The notes under the pieces are model-generated. The model searched no databases. It had not been told where the DNA came from and was given only the letters and a program-made list of their open reading frames with translations. This document shows, piece after piece, positions 1 through 10,094 of a DNA stretch of 64,000 bases. The stretch spans positions 744,001-808,000 of the forward strand of contig BROI01000005.1 of NCBI GenBank assembly GCA_027923505.1, in the 5' to 3' direction. Origin of the DNA: Mayamaea pseudoterrestris (Eukaryota > Bacillariophyta > Bacillariophyceae > Sellaphorales > Sellaphoraceae). The number at the start of each line of letters is the position of its first letter. Position 1 is the stretch's first letter. The translations under genes were made by a program, and so were the position numbers.

Positions 1-73
1 ACACATAATATACATGCTTGTTTGGCTAGTGTATTCTAAGTTATGAGGGGCAGGAATGAGTGCAAGTCGGGGC

Positions 74-2787
74 TCATTCGTCACCATTGACCCTTACATT
101 TTCCATCCTTTCGTCGACTAATCTCTCAGCTGATGCAGCAACGTCAGTGAAACTACTCATCCCTCTACTACCAAGTCGACGAGCGCTTTGTCGACTGAAA
201 AAGTCACGAATGGCTCGAGTCACTCGCGCGCTATTGGCATCATCTCGTTCCGCTTGAACATATCCGTCGACAAAGCGACTGAAGAAGCTCTTGGGTTGCA
301 CGCGCTTCAGTTGCGCTTGCTTTCGTTCCTGCAAGCGACGCAGCTCCGCTGGTAGCTTGCGTCGACTCTTCGCCGTGGCCTCCTCCACTGCCTTGGCGGC
401 TTGCTTCATCATGCGGGCCGAACGAATACCTTCCTTGACGCGGTCCAGTGTAATGATAAATGTTCTGTTTGGAATTGTAAATGCCAGGTAGTGATTGCCT
501 AAAAAGCGACCCGGTCGCAACACTGCCGATAGCTCAAAGCGCAAGGCATTGTCCTTGATGTAAATGGACTTTACCTTGTTGTCTTCGCCCAGATCAAAAC
601 CGTCGTTTTCGGGGTCTTCCATTTTGAAGGGTGAGTAAATCGGGAAGAAGAAATAGAGCGGCTTTGGTTTTTGACGTTCGGAAATGCTGAAAAATTCGCA
701 ACATTGATTGACACTGAAAATGATGGCGGAGGTGGCGAGAAAATAAATGGTTTGAGTCGATGCCCTTATTCATAATTTATAATTTCAAATGAAGTACCCT
801 GCACTTACACTCTTTCCCACGCCTTTGGACATTCCAACACGAGAGCCAGCTCTGGCTCCATAAGTCGAATTCTCCTTCCCGCCGCGTTGGTTCCGAGTTT
901 TGCTCGCAGCTTAAACGCATTCTCCACAATGGGCTGCTCCGGCGCAGTTTGGACTCGCACTCGCCCAGTCAAAATGAGACGATTGGATGTATCGAATTCA
1001 ACATCTTCAATGGCAATCACGTCCACGACCGGAGCTGTCGTGCTGGACATTTTCCACGTGCGCCCATAAAAGACAGCGCCGTCGATCGTGTCGCGGAGGG
1101 ATCGCACGCGTCGGCGAATCGCCTGCGCAACGAGACGACGCAGACCCGCATCAAGCAGAAAAGAGTTCTTAATGTCATGGCTATTGAATGAAGCTGTGAT
1201 TGTTGTCGTGAATGGTTCCAAAATGAGTGGACCTCCTGGTGTAATGTGCTTGATCAATGGAATAGCGCCAAACAAGAGTCGTCGAAGGTCCATCTTCAAG
1301 TCTGAAATGGTAATCGAGCCAAGATCCTTGCCCGTCGAAACCAAGGATGCAAGTTGTTCATCAGTAACTTCGCTGATTCTATTGCTCTTGGCAGAATATC
1401 CATTGGCCCAGTCAAAGCTCTCGGGCACGACAGTACGCGACGGCTTGTCCACAATGTCACCATTCGCTACGGTTGTAGAATCGCCATTGACGTGCACAAG
1501 CTCCGACGGAAGAGCGTCAGGGTGCATGGTAGCCAAGCTTTCGTCTGCGACTGAGTTGCTGATATCATTGTTGGCTGCAAACACTGTGCTAAATTTATCC
1601 TCCTCGCGAGCTGCGTCGCCAGGAAAGAAACTCTGCACAAAATTTTTAATGTGCACAAACCATCCGCCAGTATTGCCTTCGGTAGACTCGGTCTTTATCG
1701 AATCTTCAGTAGTTTGTTGTTCCATTTCTTGTGCCTCTCGCAAAGCTGCCATGTCTTCCACCATGGACTGATACTCGGATCTGTCTACAACACCGTCACC
1801 GTTAAAGTCGTACAAGGCTACCAACTCGTTCGCCACGCCCTTCATGACTGTTTTCAGCTTGCGATGTTCCGTTTCATCCGACGACCGTGCCGCCACGACC
1901 AGGGCTTCCGCAATCTCGTCGCTATCAAGTGCTCCACTGTTATCCACGTCAATGCGTTCAAACGCTTCATCCGCACACGAAACATCATACAACTGCCGAT
2001 CCATATAAAAGGCTCCCTGCTGCGTATCCGGAAACTGCATTTTATATTCATGAAAGGCTTGATCGAGTCCACCCATGCGCAGCGGCTTGAAGCCAAGTCG
2101 ACTAAACTGAATGCGAATCGCATCGACGCGCTTGTCCCACAGCGGCGTGTGCGGCCGGGCATCCACCTGCACGTCCAAATCCACCACTTCCTCGGCGAGG
2201 GCGTGAATCAGTCCCATAATGGTGCGGGCGCCGTAGCGGCGGCCCTTGGCGTAGTTGGTCTTGGCGAGTAGATTGGATAGTTGGTTGGTCTTTTCGCGGC
2301 GAATGCCTTCCAAAGCGGTGCGGGCGTGGCGGCGGCGCCACATGGAGCGGAGCGTCGTTGGAGCGTTTTGTGTCACTGGTTCTTGCGAAGCATGTTTTGG
2401 TATTGCATTGGTCGGATCGTTTTGGTTATTTTGATGTAGTGAATGCTGCTTTAAAGATGAAGGAGAAAAGTCAACTTTGGTGACATTGATGGAGCAATTG
2501 ATTACATCCGAAGCTAGCTCCAACTTTTGCTCCGGATGAACTGCCACTAGCTCAACGTTTTCTCTTAGGTCTTGTTCCGTTTCTGTAGCTGTAGATTGTC
2601 GTCGTTGTCTATACACATGGTTGTATCTTGTTCCTTGTCGCAAAAGCGAGGATTGATGCAATGGCGCAATGAACGCTCCGCGGCAGCGTGACGCGTGATT
2701 CACCGCCACAAGAACCAGCAGCTGACATAGCCATGCCGAGCTGCGACTCCGTCGTTTTCTTCTTCGTTTCAGTGATTCATCTGTCAT
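74..2787 (-). CDS. Plastid-targeted EF-hand protein with DUF2993/LmeA-like lipid-binding domain (two exons)
   Basis: Two exons, 2787-809 and 686-74, joined across a 122-bp GTAAGT...CAG intron (687-808), give about 863 residues. Without the splice the region looks like two separate genes, but the join keeps frame (GT|C, Val) and the second exon is open from the acceptor. The N-terminus is basic, then hydrophobic (about 18-34), then GA|FIAP near residue 38, which fits a diatom plastid signal. Two canonical EF-hand loops are visible, DVDNSGALDSDE at about 280-291 and DFNGDGVVDRSE at about 327-338. Residues about 490-700 resemble DUF2993/LmeA-type phospholipid-binding proteins, seen in cyanobacteria and plastids. 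The C-terminal region after the intron is basic and helical. Inference: a calcium-regulated lipid-associated plastid protein. The EF-hands are firm; the DUF2993 assignment is by eye. Confidence 0.75.
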
Positions 2788-3317
2788 AATTAATTTACAA
2801 GAGAAATACTGCAGCTGATGGATCGCCGCGTGATTGAAGAAGGCAGCGAAAAGTGAATCGAAGAAAAAAGGAGCAAGGACGATGGTCTATCACAGAATCT
2901 TGTTCAATTCCAATCTCATGACACTGCTGCAAGACTTGAGTTTCTAGCAACTAGCTTTTCAAAACAGTACGTGACGTCCAACAAGGTGTGTATACTCCGG
3001 AAATGAAAGTTTGGAAGCAAGTCGTTCGCTTGCAGATCGGATGACGCTCGCAGCCCGCGCCGAAAACTAAATAATGTCTTAGCGGTTAATTAGTATCGCA
3101 GCGGTTTTGAAAATTATCGACCGCGACCACCATGGATGATGGATGATGATTCCTCGACGAGCCGCTGCTTTTTTAATTTGCTACAATGCCCAAGGCTCCA
3201 GTGGTAGACAGAGTATACTAGACCCGCTTAAGGTATCTGTAAAACATTTCAACTGATCCTTTTGCTATTGACAAAAGCGTCGACTGCTCGCTCATCGCAT
3301 ACTCGATCGCAAGCATC
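2788..3317. promoter_or_regulatory. Divergent intergenic region
   Basis: 530 bp between two head-to-head starts, so it should hold both promoters. A short ATG/GAT-type simple repeat lies at about 3130-3152. No clear TATA box or other defined site is seen. Confidence 0.4.
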
Positions 3318-4184
3318 ATGTCCAAGGCACGCAACGTGGCAGCCATTGCCGCCGGAGGAAGCTTGTACGTCATGTCCGTCTACACTGGCTACATGTATCA
3401 CATGATGACGCGGGATGACACTGCGCACGAGTTTCCCTCGCTCGCTGGAGGCAATGCTGATGCGAAACTAGACATGTACAACAATTGCTCTTGCACTACG
3501 CCAAGCATTCAAAATCCAAATCGCTCCATGCGATACAATGTCATTGCAAGTATATACGACGATGAAATAAACCGCCAAGAGTTTTTTACAGGAATCAATC
3601 TACTGCGGCGTTGGATGCTGCACTTTCACGCGCGCGGCAACGTGTTGGAGGTGGGCTGCGGAACGGGTCGCAATGTAAACTACTATCTGCAATCAAGTAG
3701 TGTCAATCGCGTCGTCTTGACGGATGCATCCACGGAAATGCTGCAGCAGGCGCGCGACAAAATTCTCAAGTTGCCAACGACGGATCAGTCAAAATTCGCA
3801 CTCGTGCCGGCCGATGCCATGACGCTGGAAACGGAAACGGTTGGTAGATTGCCGGACGACGCGTTTGACACCGTCGTTGATACCTTTGGACTATGCAGCT
3901 TCCATGATCCCGTGGCCGTGTTGAAGCAAATGGCCCGCGTCTGCGATAAGAGCAATGGAAAAATAATATTGCTCGAGCACGGCCGCAGCAAAACGTGGGA
4001 CTTTGTCACCAAGCATTTGGATAAACATGCGGAACATCATGCTTTAAAGTGGGGCTGCGTGTGGAACCGCGATTTGGATGCCATACTGGACGAATGCGTC
4101 AAGCACGGCTTTTTGAAGGTGGAGACGAAGCGAACGTGGCACTTTGGAACAACCTACTATGTCATTTGTCGGCCGGTGAAATGA
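3318..4184 (+). CDS. Membrane-anchored class I SAM-dependent methyltransferase (OMS1/METTL7-like)
   Basis: 288 residues, no intron. A short hydrophobic segment (about 7-27) could be a membrane anchor or organelle signal. The SAM-binding motif I is clear (VLEVGCGTGRNV, about 109-120), followed by an acidic motif II (VLTDAS) and a post-I DTVVDTFGLCSF segment. The order anchor, then UbiE/COQ5-like methyltransferase fold, matches yeast OMS1 (mitochondrial inner membrane) and animal METTL7 proteins. The substrate cannot be read from the sequence. It starts at the first ATG after a 530-bp divergent spacer. The methyltransferase assignment is strong; the subfamily is tentative. Confidence 0.8.
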   Translation: MSKARNVAAIAAGGSLYVMSVYTGYMYHMMTRDDTAHEFPSLAGGNADAKLDMYNNCSCTTPSIQNPNRSMRYNVIASIYDDEINRQEFFTGINLLRRWMLHFHARGNVLEVGCGTGRNVNYYLQSSSVNRVVLTDASTEMLQQARDKILKLPTTDQSKFALVPADAMTLETETVGRLPDDAFDTVVDTFGLCSFHDPVAVLKQMARVCDKSNGKIILLEHGRSKTWDFVTKHLDKHAEHHALKWGCVWNRDLDAILDECVKHGFLKVETKRTWHFGTTYYVICRPVK

Positions 4185-4799
4185 ATGCTTCTACTAGCGG
4201 AGGTTCAGGCAGGTTTTACCGGTTGTCATAAAAAAAGCTCAGCACGAGGACGAAAAATGAAGATTTCTTACCTTCTACCGGCGAGCAAAGCGAGGAGGCT
4301 AATTTGAGAATCGCAGATACCTACTACCGGTATACCGGTACATGGCCGACTATTCTTAACGTCAACCTTGCTGATGCGCTGCATGACATTTAAATCCCAT
4401 GAGCTATGTAGCTATAAATTGACTATTCTACCGCCTGCTACCGGCATAGTTATGACTTCTGACTTACGTAACTGTCATGTCAAGCTGGCATGCCGAACTC
4501 CCTTCGTTTCCGTCGTGGAAGCGATTCCCCGCATACGGTTTGGCCGGTTGTCAAGATGGCGCTGACGTTTCTTCGCACCCTTGGCACTTGCGCGTGCGCA
4601 TGTTTTGTCGTAGCAAAATCTGACTATGGTGCAGAGAGTACTGTTCGCGTGTTTGAAACGTCATACCGGTTCTCAACTTCCTTCGTTCCTGTCGACTCGT
4701 CTCCGAGGCTCCGCGAGACGCTTCACAAAAAACCAGCGGCATCGCAGTCATCGCCATTCTCCAGACCTGCTGCTGCAACCGCCACACATAAACGGAACC
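4185..4799. other. Intergenic region rich in ACCGGT motifs
   Basis: 615 bp between convergently placed neighbours' ends and the A20 gene. It contains repeated ACCGGT/ACCGGC cores, including a perfect 16-bp palindrome TACCGGTATACCGGTA at 4325-4340. Short ORFs here look like chance. Confidence 0.4.
4325..4340. repeat. 16-bp perfect palindrome built from two ACCGGT cores
   Basis: TACCGGTATACCGGTA equals its own reverse complement. It belongs to a family of CTACCGGTAG-like palindromes scattered in the window (5795-5812, 45656-45665, 46090-46099). Confidence 0.7.
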
Positions 4800-5656
4800 A
4801 TGAGCACTGATCAATCACAAACAACTGCATCCTCCCCATCGGAGCCAAAGCTTTGCAAGAAAGGCTGTGGATTCTTTGTAAGTAATAATTACTGAAGTTT
4901 TGCTGGTCGTGGGTGTGAAGCGAAAGCTCGACGTCGGTTGACGGCATGGCCCGTCTGTCACGACGAGCGGTCGTAATTCGGAGCGGAGCGTTCCGCTAGC
5001 GCAAATTCTACACGCTCTCCATGATACATAGACTGCGTCGAATTATTTATTCATCGTCTCATGGCAAGGTTACGCTGTTGTTCGCTTGGTGTCTTGCGCG
5101 TGCATGTTCGTTGACTTTCGCTCCCCCGCTGGAAATTGCCCGCCCCCGACCGCTTATCGCTGGTTTCGCCGTTGGTGACGTCACGACCCGTGTCGAATCG
5201 TCGCTCCGCCCCCGAAGTCGCGATCGACGACCAGCTTGCTGGGCCTACGGTATTGACTCATTCTAATTCATTATATTCCTCTTTTTTACTCAGGGATCCT
5301 CTGCCTTTGGAGACTGCTGCTCGAAATGCTTTATTGAAATGCAAAAGAAGCAAGGAATAGTCCAGGCCTCCATGCAGCCGCAGTTGGCTGCCGTTGCAGA
5401 AGAACCAAAGCAACCCGAGCCCTCTGCAGAAACGCAACCGATGGAAGTCGATGAGCCAGTCGTTTTGGAAGCACCAGTCGTCGAGCCAGTGCCTGCGGCG
5501 GCAGATGGGCAAACGAAGAAGAAGAAAAAGACGTCGTACAAGAATATGCTCAAGGACATGATGAAGAGCTCGCCGGACCGGGATATTGAAAAGGAGAAGG
5601 AGCAGCTGCGACAGGTTACGGGAGGAGGACAGTTTCAAAAAATTGAAAAGATCTAA
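4800..5656 (+). CDS. A20-type zinc-finger protein (two exons)
   Basis: Exon 1 is 4800-4877 and exon 2 is 5294-5656, separated by a 416-bp GTAAGT...CAG intron, the longest in the window. The 146-residue product has an A20 finger split by the intron: C19-x3-C23-x11-C35-x2-C38, with GFFGSSAFGDCC between. A20 fingers bind ubiquitin, and in plants A20/AN1 proteins act in stress responses. No AN1 finger follows. After an acidic Pro/Glu linker comes a Lys run (KKKKK, about 113) and a charged helical tail (YKNMLKDMMKSSPDRDIEKE). The start is chosen as the ATG of MSTDQ; an upstream in-frame extension from 4626 looks like untranslated sequence. Confidence 0.85.
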
Positions 5657-6044
5657 CTGGGAGGATTGAGCACACACTTATAGAAGGAACGGGGGTATTG
5701 TCTGGCGATGCTGGAGAATTGAACAGTTGGGTATGAGCAATTGGCAACACGCGGATCGTAACTCCTTTAATTGTAACATTTTATCATATTATTTCAATCT
5801 ACCGGTAGATTGCTTGTAAATTTTAGCATGTATTCTGCGATTCGATGATTGCATTATCTCTGCAGGATGCTAGTAGCAACTCGTTAGTTGTCGAGACGTG
5901 CGCCGCCGCGGCGCTCGTTGTGGCCGCTAAACATGCTCCTAAAGTAGCTTCTTATACATTCACAGGCTTTTGCGCAAGTTCTGTATCTATAAGCTTGTCT
6001 TTGCATTTTGTATTTATTGAGTTTGCCGGTCGGTCTACAGCTTG
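5657..6044. other. Intergenic region with a perfect 18-bp palindrome
   Basis: 388 bp between the convergent ends of the A20 and patatin-like genes. The only notable element is the palindrome at 5795-5812. The reading frames here look random. Confidence 0.35.
5795..5812. repeat. 18-bp perfect palindrome CAATCTACCGGTAGATTG
   Basis: The sequence is its own reverse complement and contains the CTACCGGTAG core found at two other places in the window. It could act as a hairpin in the 3' region or as a dimeric protein-binding site. Confidence 0.7.
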
Positions 6045-6971
6045 CTATCGCCGACCTGCATCGACCAACAGTGGATGGTCCGCCGATTTACCCATTTCAA
6101 ACAATTGATAAACAGCCTCACGTCCCAGGCCGGGATTCAACGAATGCACAAAGGTCGTCCAGGTGGTTGGTACCCAGACGGAATGGTTGCAGGGAGGATG
6201 TAGTACGCGCGAAAAGCCTCCATCCAAGTAGCGTTCGCCGTCTTGCTCCAACGCAACTCCTTGTCCAGTCACTATTGGAATCCACGTCGTTTTGATGAGC
6301 AAATCAATCAAATCGCTGCGATTGGAAGGTTGTACAATCTCAACTCCTCGGCTAGCTGTTGTGACAATAATGTTGAGCTGATGGAGAACGTGCTCGATGC
6401 GATTTACATCCGTCGGAGTCACGAGGCGATTTAGAAAGTGATTTACCATGTCGAAGCGACTTAGTTCGCCTTGCATCCAGCCATTTTGTATCTCGTAGCA
6501 AGCGTCCACCGTCTCGTCAATGGTCGTGTTGAGAAAGGCAAGGACGAGACTGAGACAACCCGAAGAGTAGCAATAGTAATTGTAGGAAGTCAGCTCTTGA
6601 TCAAGTCCCTGAAACAAGCCGAGATGATACCAAAATCCGGAAAAGCCTGATCCTGGAGAGATGGAAGGTAGTTTTGCATGAGACTTTCGCGTCACACGTC
6701 ACACCAAAGTTGTTGATCTACACCGACAGAATGACTTCTGCAATGCCGATGGCATTTCAGGCATTCGCCAACAAAGACCATCAACGTTGCTGCAAAAACC
6801 TTTACATAAAATACATTGCTTTCACTTACCCGGAACATAGACGCTGGAGGGACCAGCCGGAGGCGACCGTTCGTACAGCAAATGCAGTGGCGGCGACAGC
6901 ACTAAATGGTAAAGACCGCCGACTGTGTAGAGACATGCTGCCAAGATTCCGCCAGCTTGCATCCATTTCAT
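6045..6971 (-). CDS. Patatin-like phospholipase (two exons)
   Basis: Exon 1 is 6971-6830 and exon 2 is 6652-6045, with a 177-bp GTAAGT...CAG intron. The product is 249 residues. The join recreates the patatin glycine-rich oxyanion segment VPGSGFSGFWYHLG at about 46-59. The nucleophile elbow is CYSSGCLS (Ser about 77), where the first Gly of GxSxG is Cys. The catalytic Asp is in YLDGGFSR (about 191). An N-terminal hydrophobic stretch (about 5-20) may be a signal or membrane anchor. Patatins hydrolyse acyl groups from phospholipids or galactolipids; which substrate is used here is unknown. The protein is short, at about catalytic-domain size. Confidence 0.82.
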
Positions 6972-7325
6972 CGTTTTTCAAAGCAAGGCTACGGTATTGC
7001 TGATCGACAAGTAGCCACTACTACTAGTCGATGATTTCTATCACACTCCGCATTGGGTTCACTTTAAAACATGCAATATAGAGACTTGCCATGGAGGTCG
7101 GAAAGGTCATGGTGCATCAAAGCGGCGAAACAGATGGTTCGGAACGCATTCTTCCAACATCGAACGCGACGGTGTTTGTGTGGCGCGTCGGGCGAGTTCG
7201 ACTGAGCGCCAGCCGAGAAATGGTGCGACATTAATGGAAACCGGAGCGACTTGCACATCCATCGCGAAACTCGACCACCATGACAGGGATATTTCCAGCC
7301 GCCCGTACCTTTCATATCAAGCATT
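6972..7325. promoter_or_regulatory. Divergent intergenic region, patatin-like / TRAPPC4
   Basis: 354 bp between two head-to-head starts. Small ORFs on both strands lack recognisable features. No defined promoter element is seen. Confidence 0.35.
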
Positions 7326-7979
7326 ATGGTCTTTCTTCATTTATTTATTGTCAATAAATCAGGCGGCTTGATCCATCATCGTCCATTGAGTCCCAAGGCG
7401 CCGCAGATTGGTACCAACGAGTGGCTGCGGATCGGATCCACCTTTCACTCGCTGCATGCCATTGCCGCGGAAGCGTCTCCGGTGAGACTGCCGCATGGAA
7501 AGAATGAATGTATGTATGAATATGAGAACTGGGATATACGATGCTCATCAGGTTAGTCGATGTGTCTCATTTATATTGCAATGTTCATTATTCTTTTCAG
7601 CCGGCGCCGACGACGGCATCGAGGAGATTGTCGCGGCAGGAATGTGCCTGCGATGTTTACAAACGAGGACGGGAATCAAGTTTGTCGTTACAGCGGAAAA
7701 GGGAACGAGCGACATGGACTTGGTGCTGCGAGAAATCTATATACTGGTGCGTAGACCGAGACGAGCGGCAGGCGCGAGGCGCGAGTGATGTTTTGATTGT
7801 TTTATAAACTCACACTCCTCATTCAATGTCGCCATATACTCTCTACGCTTTTGCAGTACACGGAATCAGTATTGAAAGATCCATTCTACGAACTTGACAT
7901 GCCGATTCGCTCCGACCTATTCGTTCACTCTGTGGATGCCTTGATTGACCGAGTCGCCAAGTCGGCTGGACGACGGTAG
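7326..7979 (+). CDS. TRAPPC4: TRAPP complex subunit 4 (Trs23), minimal form (three exons)
   Basis: Exons 7326-7509, 7601-7746 and 7857-7979 give about 150 residues. TRAPPC4 is a longin-fold subunit of the TRAPP complex, which acts in ER-Golgi tethering and Rab1/Ypt1 nucleotide exchange. Diagnostic stretches are VNKSGGLI, then FHSLHAIA, TGIKFVV, LREIY and KDPFYELDMPIR. The PDZ-like insertion of animal and yeast proteins (about 70 residues) is absent, so the protein matches the short plant form. The first donor is uncertain: GTATGT after 7509 leaves a 91-bp intron, while GTTAGT further on keeps the same phase but leaves only about 46 bp. The first is preferred. The second intron (GTGCGT...CAG) joins REIYIL to YTESV. 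Confidence 0.88.
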
Positions 7980-8155
7980 CTAATTACTGTAATGGTGTAT
8001 ATACTACTACACAAACTTGACTGAATTCATATGCGTTATAGTATTATTTTGTTTGTCGCTCTATGAATCCTGTTACTAAAAGCCAAAAAAGACATTTACC
8101 ATACAAAAACATCATGCAGACACACGTTCTCAGCGTATCCATTTCGTCAAGCGTT

Positions 8156-9131
8156 TTACCACGAGCGTCCATATCCCGAACGTCCGTTGCTGCCGTAGCT
8201 ATCGTAACCATACCGGGAGTTGCCATATCCACTGTTACCGCCGTAACCATTGTTGCTGTAGGGGCCGTAGGATTGGCGTCCACCGCGCTGCTGGTAGTCG
8301 TAGTGGATGCTTCCCTCGTAGCGAAGGCTTCCGTTCTCGTCCGGAAAGCGGCCACTGTTCAACCACGGTCCCTGGCGGTAGTTGTCGTAGTTTTGGTAGT
8401 TGTTGCCACTGTACATCATGCTGCCTCCGCGGCCATTGCGGCTGTAGTCATTGTAGTTGTTGTTGTAGCCGTAGCGGCTCTGGGACGAGTACATGTTGTT
8501 GTTGCTGTAGCCATTGCCACTGTTGTATCCGTAGCGACTGGTGGAGTATTGGTCGTTGTTGTAGTTGTTGTACGATAGGCTGCTGCTGCGGCGGCTGCCA
8601 TCCTCGGGAGGGAAGCGGCCATTGTTGATGCGCGAGGAGTAGCCGTCGCGCATGTTGTTGTAGCCATATCCGCTGTTGCCGTATCCACTGTAACGTCTCT
8701 GAATAAGTCATTATGGAGAAAGGAAGAGTGTGAGCGATGCCGAGACCAATGACGATACACATAACCAAGCATGCAACCATGACATCGTTGAAACTTACCG
8801 CAGAGTCACTGTTGGCGTATGGCCCGTTGTACGAGTTGCGGTACGTGTTGCTGCCCGACAACTGGTAGTTATTGTTGTTATAGTTATTGTAGTACCCCTG
8901 CGGCTGCTGCACGTTGCCGAGGCGGTCGCCCCGCTGTTGGTAGTACTCGTTGCGCAGGACGCTGACATCGCCGTTGCGGTTTCTCGTGTAGGGATCCGCC
9001 CGGGCGTACTCGTGCCAGGCCATGTTCAGCTCCGTTGAAGGTGTGCTGAGCGTCAAGCCACTCTTGACTGGCTGCGCCACAAAGGCGGAGGCGAGTGGGA
9101 GGATGGCGGTGAGGAGAATAAAGGACTTCAT
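8156..9131 (-). CDS. Plastid-targeted Gly/Tyr/Asn-rich low-complexity protein (two exons)
   Basis: Exon 1 is 9131-8799 and exon 2 is 8698-8156, with a 100-bp GTAAGT...CAG intron. The product is about 291 residues. It begins with a clear signal peptide ending ASA|F (F17), the classic diatom plastid motif. After a short stretch with LNMAWHEYARADPYTRN comes a long tract dominated by Gly, Tyr, Asn, Ser and Arg (YNNYNN, GYGNS and SRYGY-like units), continuing to the stop with no membrane segment. I recognise no domain. Tyr/Gly/Asn-rich tracts are typical of self-associating proteins. A condensate or scaffold role in the plastid is inference only. The antisense strand shows spurious Val-rich frames because of the codon bias. 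Confidence 0.8.
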
Positions 9132-9608
9132 GGTGGCAGCTAAGTGGGTAGAGAGAGTCGAGCAACTGGAGACAAGAAAGGCGCTTCCCGCAGAGGATCT
9201 GTCTGCGAAAGAACAAAAAGATTGGTCAGCGAGTGAATCGTCAACCACCCTATTGCCACCTTGGTCACACTTGCGTCGAAACGATCGCTCATGAATGACG
9301 CGTCAGCACACAAAGAAAGGTTGCACGCGAATCGAATTGCCCCCCGTGAGGCTCTTTCGAAAGGCTCTTTCTTGCCCGTCAACAAGTCACGGTAATGAAA
9401 ACTGCTTTCGCAACAGCCAAGCGGCAGATGGCGCATGGTTCACCATGGCGATTCGACTTCGCCAAACAATTCTCGTCGCAGCACACATTCATAGCGCCGA
9501 ATTGAGTTGACCTTAGCTACAGCAACAGTATATAAAAGATGCTCAAGTCGTTAGGGTGTTAAAATATATAGTGATGAGGCAACACATACCAGTATCATAC
9601 AAACTAGT
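9132..9608. other. Intergenic region upstream of the Gly/Tyr/Asn-rich gene
   Basis: 477 bp between two genes on the minus strand, expected to hold the promoter of the 8156-9131 gene and the terminator of the next. A TATATAAAAG sequence at 9529-9538 faces the plus strand, where no gene follows, so it is probably incidental. Confidence 0.3.
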
Positions 9609-10094
9609 CTATGATTCCATTTGCTGCTGCTCGACGACAAGCTCCGTATATCCCGTCTCGTCGTCATGCTCCCTCGCAAACGAAACGTGTTGCATCGTGC
9701 CAAACACTACTTCCAAAGTCGTATATACAGTGCCGCCCATGACGTGACCTCCAAACACGTTGCCATGCTGATTGGAAACACTCATGTGCAAATGCTTGCT
9801 TCCATCTTTGGAAAAGGTGCCAACGAGCGACACGACTTCGAGCTGTTCGTTCCAAACCTTGACGGCATTATTGTCACTCGACGCACTCGCACTGGCCATG
9901 CGCAGCTGCACCATGGACAAGCTTCCCACGGCGGTCAAGACAATGCAGGCGCTGCTGCTGCCAGTTTGTTGCTGCTGCTGCATGGCAAGGTTCGCGGCGG
10001 CGAGGAGACACGATACCAAGTCATCGTTCGGCTTGAAACGAACCGCGTGCGCAACAAGTGCGCCTGATGCGAGTTGCATGGAGTTGTCAGTCAT
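9609..10094 (-). CDS. PPC/DUF296 domain protein
   Basis: 161 residues, no intron, starting at the first ATG. The whole protein is one PPC (DUF296) domain: GSLSMVQLR near 57-65, an EVVSLVGTFS strand near 86-95, then the hallmark HLHMSVSNQHGNVFGGHVMGG at 101-121 with H101, H103 and H117 placed like the metal-site His residues of bacterial members. In plants the domain is fused to AT-hooks in nuclear AHL proteins; bacterial forms stand alone, as here, and no AT-hook is present. A Gln run (about 39-43) sits in an early loop. Biochemical function is unknown for the stand-alone type. Confidence 0.85.
   Translation of the reverse strand: MTDNSMQLASGALVAHAVRFKPNDDLVSCLLAAANLAMQQQQQTGSSSACIVLTAVGSLSMVQLRMASASASSDNNAVKVWNEQLEVVSLVGTFSKDGSKHLHMSVSNQHGNVFGGHVMGGTVYTTLEVVFGTMQHVSFAREHDDETGYTELVVEQQQMES

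Noticed and set aside
74-622. Separate 182-residue gene starting at MEDPEN
   Set aside because: The frame is open upstream to a good acceptor in phase with the donor that overlaps the previous stop, so it is the last exon of the EF-hand/DUF2993 gene.
1088-2271. Plus-strand ORFs of 206-227 codons
   Set aside because: Antisense shadows of the EF-hand/DUF2993 gene.
8063-8578. Plus-strand Val-rich ORF of 171 codons
   Set aside because: Antisense shadow of the Gly/Tyr/Asn-rich plastid gene.
9529-9538. TATATAAAAG as a TATA box
   Set aside because: It faces the plus strand where no gene follows within range.
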